NCBI RefSeq assembly: GCF_000350225.1 | Contig: NW_005178533.1 | Span: 62,001-126,000 of the forward strand | Length of the DNA: 64,000 bases | Reading direction: 5' to 3' | DNA from: Chondrus crispus | Lineage: Eukaryota > Rhodophyta > Florideophyceae > Gigartinales > Gigartinaceae | Shown here: positions 56,127 to 64,000 of the stretch, piece after piece | Numbering within the stretch: position 1 is the stretch's first letter | Layout of the letters: each line of letters opens with the position of its first letter | Notes under the pieces: model-generated | Databases searched by the model: none | Told to the model about the DNA's origin: nothing | What the model saw: the letters and a program-made list of their open reading frames with translations, nothing else | Program-made: the position numbers and the translations under genes

Positions 56127-57049
56127 CTGCGTACGCCACGTCCACCAGAAGCGGATCACGGCCGCCGAGTGGCACCGGGCCGGCACCCACATCGGCACGG
56201 GAAACAAGGCCGGCATCATGGGCTTGTGAGGCGTCAGCGACGTCCGCCTCGGCGACTCCCTGCACGCGTGCTGCCGGCCGCAGCGCCGCCTACGTGCACT
56301 ACTGCAACCTCACCACCTTTGCGTTCGTGCCCACAAGGGACGAGGTGTACAGTTGCGCGGCAGACAGTGTCGTGCAATGGCTCGCGCTGGAGCTGGTCGC
56401 GATCGCCGCACAGCAGGAGAAGCGGAACGAGGGCGTCAGAGGTGGGGAGGAGGTGCTCAAAATGAACTCAGAGGGATGGCATAGGCAGCGCAATTCTAAG
56501 ATGGCGTACAGCTTGGCGGGCGACGGAAACGGGTTGTACATCGGTGATGGTGCCGGCTAATTGTGGCCCGTGGACTCGCAGGAGGCCGGCAAAAAGGGGG
56601 TGTGCTGGCGGTTGCATAGAGGCAAGGTGACGTGCGCGGGAGTCAACGTCGCGGGGGGAATCTGATGGCAACGGCGAACAATGACCGGCGGGTGTGTGGG
56701 AGGCGTGGCGGATTGAGTGAGGCTCCGAGCTGGGGTGGTACTCTTCGTCACGGACTCCAAGTGCAAGTTCCTGAGCTTGAGACCAACGAATATATAAAAT
56801 ATTTATCGGGTACCGTGATGGCGTGACAGTCACGGGGAGGGCTACAAGAGCACCAAGAGACCTCCCAGGGTCAAAACGCAAGCAGAAGACGCTAAGATAC
56901 TTGCAGAACCCCTAAGGAGCTCCCATTACTTATTGTCTAGTGTCTTCAACGACTGCGGAATAGTTTTGTAACGTTTTAGTGCGCTTATAACATAACTAAA
57001 GAAAAGAACGATCTTTGCACTAGAAACCGATCTACCGGAAACCCCTGTT
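56127..57049. other. unassigned, GC-rich then AT-rich
   Basis: Begins sharply after the gypsy-6 LTR. It includes a short frame (56294-56560) described separately. The last 200 bases are AT-rich with nothing recognised. Confidence 0.4.
56294..56560 (+). CDS. hypothetical fragment
   Basis: Open for at least 88 residues to TAA at 56558-56560, without an early ATG. The sequence HYCNLTTFAFVPTRDEVYSC followed by AADSVVQWLALELVAIAAQQ looks protein-like (hydrophobic/helical pattern) and could be the end of a host or transposon gene cut by gypsy-6. A neighbouring frame upstream (about 56150-56225, TGNKAGIMGL then stop) also looks protein-like. No family recognised. Confidence 0.25.
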   Translation: MHYCNLTTFAFVPTRDEVYSCAADSVVQWLALELVAIAAQQEKRNEGVRGGEEVLKMNSEGWHRQRNSKMAYSLAGDGNGLYIGDGAG

Positions 57050-57544
57050 GATATTCAACTCTGGCAACTCGGGTTACATTTTCTGACTTGGTGGTCAGAC
57101 GGCTAAGGTATATATCGCCCCGCCGTAGCCACTACAGTAGCTTGTGGCGCTAGATCCTAGGTCTAATCTAGTGTCAGCAAAATTAATGCCAACTAATTAA
57201 CTAAATAAAATAAAATAATTAAAAATTAAAACTGTGCAGTTATTCACACGTGTGTCCCCCAACCCGGACTACTTTTCATATCCGAATATTTTCCTTTCTT
57301 TTCACCCCCGTTTTCAGGTGCGTATTGTACTACAGGGGACACACGTGTGAATAATTGCACAGTTTTAATTTTTAATTATTTTATTTTATTTAGTTAATTA
57401 GTTGGCATTAATTTTGCTGACACTAGATTAGACCTAGGATCTAGCGCCGCAAGCTACTGTAGTGGCTACGGCGGGGCGATATATACCTTAGCCCTCTGAC
57501 CACCAAGTCAGTAAATGTAACCCGAGTTGCCAGAGTTGAATATC
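57050..57544. repeat. large inverted repeat made of two LTR pieces
   Basis: Arms 57050-57259 and 57335-57544 (210 bases each, four differences by eye) with a 75-base spacer. The left piece is an LTR in reverse orientation that ends properly (GTATTGTACTACA at 57334). The right arm is part of the forward LTR that leads into gypsy-5. Confidence 0.85.
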
Positions 57545-58302
57545 GCCTTGGTCGAAGTCCGTCTTTCCCAAGACGCTCCCTTTTACCACAGATTACGTTA
57601 TCCTTTGCGCTCGGGGGTTCCCTTTTCTTTTCCTTTATTTCCCTATTCTTTTCTATCTCTACCTCTATTTTTCCCTTAATTGTGTTGGTTCCACTGGAGT
57701 TGGTTGCGACCGATCCGGTGTAGGTGTTTTAGCCATCGGGCAACACGTTGTGTAGCGCTGCTACTTTTTCAAGTTCCGTCGGAAGGCTGTTGCAACGACG
57801 CCTCCGTCGAAGGTCTTACTGTCTAAGACAGAGTTGGTACCGCCTCCCGCGATCGCGATCGCGCTGGTGAGTGTGTTTTTAGCCATCAGGCAACACGTCG
57901 GTAGTAGCGTTGCTACACGGTTACGATTCCGTCGGGTAGTGCTGAACAAGCCCCCGTCGAAGATGTTGAATTAAACACAAGGTGCTGAAGACGCTCATCG
58001 AGCATTGGCCTTACAACCCAGTAAACCGCGGTTACGTCCTCGTAGACAAGCCCAACCCGCACTCACCGAGCACTCAAGTCTTCACAAGTCTCTACCACCA
58101 TTATCCTCCCGGGCCAGGCATCTTTCCTTAACCCCCCCGTCGGATTTGAGCTACCGTGGGCTGCAAGCCCACACAAGGGGAAGGGAAGTCTCGAACGCTC
58201 CGTAGCGTGTGCCATCGGCAGTGGTTGTTGCTGTCGCTGTTTTTCTTCTTTTTGTTTGACCGTCGGACTGTGTTCGCGGCCTGCCAGGCACATTGCACTA
58301 CA
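57335..58302 (+). repeat. gypsy-5 5' LTR (968 bp)
   Basis: Joins the inverted piece at 57334/57335 and ends CACATTGCACTACA at 58302. Its TATA region is ATATATACCTTAGCCC (about 57479-57494). Confidence 0.8.
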
Positions 58303-58306
58303 GAAG

Positions 58307-58324
58307 TGGTCTCCCGACCTAGAA
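58307..58324 (+). promoter_or_regulatory. gypsy-5 primer-binding site, tRNA-Tyr-like
   Basis: TGGTCTCCCGACCTAGAA, again four bases after the LTR. A second core copy follows within about 30 bases. Confidence 0.65.
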
Positions 58325-58451
58325 TTGTCTACAGCAAACCCGACCTAGAATTGTGTCGACGACAGTCTCGGTCTGGAGTTGCGCTACAAAAGTGGTTTGG
58401 GTAACGGAGTCTCTTTTTTATTTTTTGTTTGTAACTTTTTTTGTGTAGGTT

Positions 58452-58465
58452 CGCTCGTACGAGCG
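58452..58465 (+). promoter_or_regulatory. palindrome touching the gag start codon
   Basis: CGCTCGTACGAGCG directly before the gag ATG (58466). A T-rich tract ending in TGTAG lies just upstream. Confidence 0.6.
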
Positions 58466-60775
58466 ATGTCGACAAGCGCACCCGGGGACGTCGGTTCCGG
58501 GGCGAGTAGGAGCGAATCGGCAAGGGCGTCGAGGATCCCGCGAGGTCCTCGTACCCGAAGCCAGGCCAATACGGCCACGGATCCCGAAGGTCAAGAAATC
58601 CCGACGGGGATTGAAGCCGACAAGGATAACCTATCCTACAGGTTCGAGAAGATGGGCGAGGAAATTCGCCAAGAGATGACGAAAAATCTCGAGGCTGAAT
58701 TAGCCCTCGTCCGGAAGCAACTGGAGTTGCAAGCATCCGAGTTCCACACCGTTTTAGGAGAGCTATCGGCTCGAGTGGATCTCGTCGAGAACGAGCGAGG
58801 TGATGCAATCGACGGTCTGCAGCCGGAGTTCCTAGCTTCGTTGAAAACTTCAGTCAAGGACGCAAGGTGCGACGCGAATCAAGTTTTGGAGTCCGTAGGT
58901 AAATTTAGAAGCATTATCGACGACAGGTTTGACCGCGCCGCTCATCGCCTCAAGAACCTTGAACAGGCCGCAGTGCAAGAGCCGCTCCCAACCGGTCGAG
59001 AAGGCGACCGTCGATCGAAGAAAGACAAGGCCGCTGTACAGCGGAGTTCCAAGTCGAAGACTTCGAAGAAGAATCTGCGACGCCGGAGCGAGAGTCACGG
59101 TAGTGACGAGCCGGAGGACCAAGACTCAATGACCGAGTCGAATGGCCTTTCCGAAGATGGTGACGACGGTTCGTCGAACCATGCCAGCGATTCCGAACAT
59201 CGTTCAGAGGAAGGAAAAGGATTTTCGCAGGGCAAGAAAATTACCTCCAGACGGGGCGGGACTACTTCGTTCGCCTCGCGGAGAGACAAGGACGCTGAAC
59301 CACAGGACGTGGCAACGCGACGCGGGCCGCGATGGGAGGAGTTGGAGGAGCTGAATCCGACCAACTACCTCTTCAAGAAATTACTTTCGTACAGAACGTA
59401 CCGCTTGCAGAACCCGCAGACATATTTGTCAAGTTCCCGGCGGACCGCCGTGCGAAAAATCAGGAGAGATATTCCGCCTAAGGTGAAGAAGGACAACACG
59501 TTCACAGGTGAGGACAGGGTCCTTGTGTTGGATTTTTTGGCAAAATTAGTTCAAGATTTTGGCAAAATTAGTTCAAGAGTTTGATACTCAAGAAATGAAC
59601 GAGGGGCAAGCGATCGGCTTGTTTCCCGAATTTCTAAGCGGCATCGCCTTGAGACAGTACACTTCGGTGTCTCAGATGGCCGGGTCCCATCACGGCAAGG
59701 TGTCCGTTTGGCCAGAGGCCGTACAGTGGTTGTGGAGGAGTTTCGCAACCGACGAGGCGATCCGTCAAGCCGTGCTCGCATTGCGAGAAGTTCAACAAAG
59801 ACCGTCTGAAGACAAGATGGAATCTTATATCCGTCTGACGGACGCGAGCAATCGATGTGGAAACGTATATTCGATGGAAGAACAAATGACGATGTTTATT
59901 GAAGGACTCCATTCGAGTATCAAGCCAATGGTATCTCAATACCGACAAGACAATCGGGACGTTTCGTTTTTGAGACTAGTTAATTACGCGAAGGTGCATG
60001 GCTCGGCGAGCCGCGCCAAGAACAAGAAGACCAAGAAGGTCACGATTCAGACGCCGTCGAAGTTCAGGGCGGGGAACAAGGCGAGGGCTTCTTCTTATCC
60101 CGGTCGTAAAGGTCACGCCGCCGTTCACTTAGCCGAGTCAATCTCCGCATCAGAGGAGCGCAGTGCGCAGAGAAGCAATGAAAATTATTGTGAAGGAGCG
60201 TTCGTCGCCGAAGACGATTCTATTGAGCCATCGGAAGGCTACGAACACGAGGACTACGGGGCAAGTGGGTCGTCAACTCTACCGACGCCCACATACACGA
60301 CGGAGTCGTTTTCAGAGCCCACGGATCCCGTGATGATGTTCCGGGGGCGCGGCCACACGCCCGCGCCGCGCATTCCGATGGAAGACAAGGGTACAACGTT
60401 TCGAAGGCCAGGCTGGATGGGAAGGCCGCAACATCAAGGAAGGCCACCGGTCGTGGAGGACCTAGGCCGCAATATCCCGTCAAGACGCACGGACTGGTGT
60501 GCTATCATTGTTACGAGAAGGGGCACGCCGCGCCAACGTGCATTCTTTCCCTCCGAGAAATGCACCAAGTTTTGGGAAATAATGAGGCGTTTTCTCCGAT
60601 GGAGAGATTAGGGATACCATCGACGAGTTATCTGAAGGTCAAGAATTGGTTCGATTCGCAAACGGCGAGCACGCCGAGTGCTTCAACGCCAAGGTCGAAG
60701 CAACCCTTGAGAGGGCCCGCCGCGGGGCCCGCGTCGTTGGACGTGAGAAGGAACCCGCAGCCGCAAGGAAACTAG
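58466..60775 (+). mobile_element. gypsy-5 gag (fossil)
   Basis: Same domain order as gypsy-2 gag: MSTSAPGDVGSGASR start, coiled-coil, charged linker, capsid domain (SVWPEAVQWLWRSFATDEAI) and CCHC knuckle (CYHCYEKGHAAPTC, about 60497). It ends at TAG 60773-60775 after AGGAAAC (60766-60772), a variant of the gypsy-1 heptamer. Two or three breaks. Confidence 0.85.
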
Positions 60776-63190
60776 AGAGGGGAATCTCGAAGGAGTCACG
60801 AGAGGTGCAGGTTAAACGTACTGCGTCCGGGACTCAGTCCCGTTCCCCGTCTCTAGCAAAAAAGGAAGGCCTCGACGAGGAAGTTGTTGGATTGGTGGAT
60901 AAGCCGAAAGGGCCGGCTCAAGTGAAGAAATTTTCTGAGCCGAGCCCGAGATCATCCGGGAAGAAGTTCGAAGACCCTGGTACAAGGTTAGGCGAAGGGA
61001 GTGTCCCGAGAACATCTTTGTTCTTGCGCGAAAAACCCACAAAGTTTACGCAGATATCGGACCAACGGTCGGATTGATGAGCCGGGTGTTGTCTGTATTA
61101 GACACCGGCGTGGAACCTAACCTCGTGCGAAGATCGGAACTTCATGCAGGAATGGAAATGTTGGTGTCCTACGGACCAACCCAAGACATCGGCGACGCGA
61201 ATAATAGGCCACTCCGGACTTTCGGCACAATTAAAATGCCTGTAAGGCTTGGACGTTTCGTGGCCGCAGCCGAGTTTATTGTATGCGAAAAACTAGCAGT
61301 CCCGCTAATTCTAGGCGCGGACTACTGTGACGGATTTGTGGAAGCAATTTATCCAAGGAAGAAAACGGTTGAGTTGCCGGATTTCTCGGAGGTTCCGATA
61401 GTTAGGCGGTTCTCGACGAGAAAAGGGAAGAAGAATCTCGTCCCGGGAGAGGACGAGAATGATGGAAAGGGGGAGCGATTTTCCCCTAAGGTAAAAGTGG
61501 CCAGAGCCACGACTATCGAGCCAGGGACGCAACGCGTCGTGGAATGCACCTCGAAGAGGGCGGGCGTGGTTCTGGTTCTGCCGTACTCGTCGTTGTACGA
61601 AAGGGACGGGTTGACGTGCACGAATGGTGTCGTTCAGGTTGAGCCTGACTGGCCATTTCGTTTACTCGTTGCGAATTTTAGGACGTACCCTGTCAGGGTG
61701 CAAAAAGGCCAAGTGGCGGCAGAATTATTATCCCACCCGAGGGCCGTGGTTGAGAGCAAAACCACTATCGGTGAGGTTCTCGGAATTCAAGAAAGGAAGA
61801 AGGAAAATTTTCCTAATTCTACCAAGCCGCCTACAGGTGAGTCAAGCTTTTTACCGTCGGATCAAGCGCGCGAGGACCAGGCAGAAGAACGGTCTAGTGG
61901 GTCTCTGCGACGGCATCGCCGAAGCCGGAGCAGCGGATTGAGCCCCCACTGCCGGACGTGGAGGACCTCGACCTGAGCCAGGTGCCGGAACGGCTGTGCG
62001 AGCGGTTCCGACGGATGTTGAAGAAATACTCTGAGATGTGGAATGGGACCCTTGGTGAAATTAATACCACGGTCCACCGGATCGAGCTGGTCCCAGAGAC
62101 GAGGCCCATCGCACAAGCTCCCTACCGAGCCGGTCCAAAGGCTCGGGAGGTCGAGGGCGCAGAAGTACAGAAGATGTTAGAAGCAAGAGTCATCGAACCG
62201 GCGCAGTCAGAATGGGCGTCGCCCGTTTTATTAGTGCCCAAGCCGGACGGATCGATGCGCTTTTGCGTAGACTACCGCAGGTTGAACGCGGCAACGGTGA
62301 AGGACACGTCCCCTTTGCCGCGCATGGACGAGTGTCTGGACTCGCTTGGTAACACCAAGGTCTTTTCCGCGTTGGACGCAATATCAGGATATTGGCAAAT
62401 GCCAATACCCGAGAGCGACTGCGACAAGACGGCCTCTTCGTGTCACTCAGGTATCTACCGTTTTTCAAGAATACCCTTCGGGCTTACCAACGCGCCGCCG
62501 TCGTTTCAGAGGGCTATGGATATCCTGCTCTCTCCGTTCCGATAGAAGTCGTGTTTGGTATACTTTGATGACGTAATCATTTTCAGTAAGTCATGGGAAG
62601 AACATATCGTTCATGTTGACCAGATACTGTCAGTGTTGGAGAAGGCAGGTGTGAAGCTCAAGCTTCGCAAGTGCGAATTTTTCGTCGAAAAGATTAAGTA
62701 TCTGGGCCACGTCGTAAGGCCAGGTACGCTAAAAGTCGACGCAGCGCGGACAGCCGCGCTGGAACAAGTGAGGTACCCTCAAACGCAAACACAGCTCAGA
62801 AGCTTCTTGGGCTTGTGTAACGTGTACCGGAAGTTCGTCCCTCACTACGCGAAGATCGCTTACCCGCTCAATCAACTACTGAAGAACGGACAACCGGTTC
62901 AGTTGGAAAGATTCGACGAACCGAGCAAGAAAGCTTTTCATAAGCTCAAGGACGCTATCTTGGCACCGCCGGTGTTGGCGCTGCCGAAGAAGGACCTACC
63001 ATACTCGGTAGACACCGATGCAAGTGACTATCAAATTGGCGCTGCATTATTTCAAACGCATCCGGATGCGCAACGTAAACCCAGCGGGTTCTTTTCAAGA
63101 ACGTTAGCCGCAGCCGAGAGAAACTATTCTGTATCAGAAAAAGAATATTTAGCGGTAATTTGGGCCGTACAGACCTTAGGACCATATCTA
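60646..63190 (+). mobile_element. gypsy-5 protease, reverse transcriptase, partial RNase H (fossil)
   Basis: Protease-region sequence SRVLSVLDTG (about 61080). Reverse transcriptase blocks are VLLVPKPDGSMRFCVDYRRL (about 62223), SALDAISGYWQMPIPE, MVYFDDVIIFS (about 62555) and KIKYLGHVVRPGTL. The RNase H start is YSVDTDASDYQIGAALFQ (about 63000). The copy ends soon after. About three breaks. Confidence 0.87.
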
Positions 63191-63608
63191 TATCCCCAGC
63201 GTTCGAATTTAGGTTCCATATATGGAACCTTAATTTCCTGAACCCTCTAACTCCCTCAGTTTCTTATTTTTTGAGTCGCGTCTTCGCCAGATTGCTGAAT
63301 GCAACCTATAGACCTGCTCCAAAATAGCGGAATTCAATTGGCTCAAGCCGACCCTCTTTTCGAGGGTGTACAAATCGGAGCACTTTACCCCTCTCAGAAG
63401 TGCATTTCTAGTATGGATCCATATATAGATCCCTAAAATATTTCGAAAATTAGCAATTTAGTGGGCCACGACTCTTTTGTAACGTACTTGCTGACAAAAA
63501 GACCTGCATCATCATCTGTCTTGTTAATACAGTGCCTGCTCATGACATCCTCTGTCGTTGGCGAGCAAGACCTGCATCGTCGGTGCTGCTGCGCTGCCTC
63601 GCCCTGCT
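63191..63608. other. AT-rich, no gene; short palindromes
   Basis: Contains a perfect 20-base palindrome AGGTTCCATATATGGAACCT (63211-63230) and a 12-base one (63412-63423). Nothing else recognised. Confidence 0.45.
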
Positions 63609-63944
63609 TCACACTGCAGGTGGTGTGCTTGCAGTTTTGATTGTACTCATTCGGCTTGAACTCTGCGGAACATGGGCTGCAGGCAGCGGAGTACTACGAG
63701 GCTTCAATACAGAAAGAGTGTGCCTCATTTCGTTGCAGCTTTCTTGCAGCCCAGGGTAGATGCGAGTACAAAGATGTACCGCACAATGCACACATCTATA
63801 CGTCGATCGATGTCCCCGCCAGCTGTTTTCATTCCCAACGACTCCCCTTATCCCGCACAATGCACAGTACTGCTGCTCTTTTTGTTGCTTCATAAGGTGC
63901 CCAGGAACCGATAACCTTAAGACCACACCATCGACCCCATTCAA
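63609..63944 (-). pseudogene. possible piggyBac-type transposase C-terminal zinc finger
   Basis: On the minus strand the pattern YCALCGIRGV ... STYRCVHCAVHLCTR ... ESCNEMRHT gives C-x2-C, then C-x2-C-x4-C, C and H. This spacing resembles the cysteine-rich tail of piggyBac transposases. A stop lies just upstream of 63944 in this frame, and no catalytic domain is in the window. It could be a different zinc finger. Confidence 0.4.
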
Positions 63945-64000
63945 GAATTACAACCTCTTTCGCTTTCGATTAGCAGCCAGTCTACACAACCTGTGAATAT

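Larger units (their letters stand above)
57335..63190 (+). mobile_element. gypsy-5: third copy of the gypsy-1/2 family, partial
   Basis: LTR (57335-58302), primer site, leader, gag, protease, reverse transcriptase and part of RNase H. The element ends abruptly near 63190 inside RNase H, without integrase or 3' LTR. It is a partial copy with roughly six breaks. Confidence 0.88.

Noticed and set aside
63211-63230. Terminal inverted repeat of a MITE
   Set aside because: Palindrome is perfect, but no partner copy or target duplication was found within the window.

Overview
This is a eukaryotic, transposon-packed window. I recognise no intact host gene, rRNA, tRNA gene or CRISPR array. Nearly all of it is LTR retrotransposon sequence: Ty3/gypsy elements of chromodomain type and one Ty1/copia element. 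Remains of three DNA transposon classes are also present: a pogo-like DDE_1 transposase, a Mutator-like transposase, and a possible piggyBac tail. The mixture (chromodomain gypsy, fungal-style DDE_1 transposase, MULE) fits a fungus or a fungus-like or algal protist. The sequence alone does not fix the taxon.

Layout. 1-596 is unassigned flank. 602-32238 is one old copia element with very short (112 bp) LTRs and a perfect CCCTC target duplication. Two large gypsy elements sit inside it: gypsy-1 (2331-15836, + strand, 13.5 kb) and gypsy-2 (16543-31213, - strand, 14.7 kb, target duplication CACAT). 32244-35084 holds a broken pogo-like transposase. 35085-42184 is gypsy-3, an LTR-bounded element in which I see no gag or pol. 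42188-42643 is another LTR piece. 42644-47695 is the 3' half of a different gypsy (gypsy-4), followed by an LTR-like start. About 48200-49562 is a broken Mutator-like transposase cut off by gypsy-6 (49563-56126), which has gag and chromodomain but no recognisable pol, plus a 79-bp minisatellite. 56127-57049 is unassigned. 57050-58302 is a 210-bp-arm inverted LTR structure leading into gypsy-5 (gag-pol to about 63190). The last 800 bases hold palindromes and a possible piggyBac zinc-finger tail.

How the parts fit. Gypsy-1, -2, -3 and -5 form one family. They share 11-bp inverted LTR ends, a primer site that fits tRNA-Tyr, and a second copy of the primer-site core downstream. Where gag is present there is a hairpin touching the gag start codon, and pol lies in the -1 frame of gag with the gag stop directly after a GGGAAAC-type heptamer. 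Gypsy-2 and gypsy-3 carry, between integrase (or interior) and the 3' LTR, a long reading frame on the opposite strand. Gypsy-4, from a different family, carries a 599-residue antisense frame in the same place. A short block (P-x-x-x-YFG ... D-x-RH ... EW-x-V-x-V) is recognisable in all of them. This shared antisense protein is the best candidate for an undescribed system here. LTR pairs compared by eye give the order of arrival: copia (about 89% identical) before gypsy-1 (about 95%) before gypsy-2 (about 98-99%).
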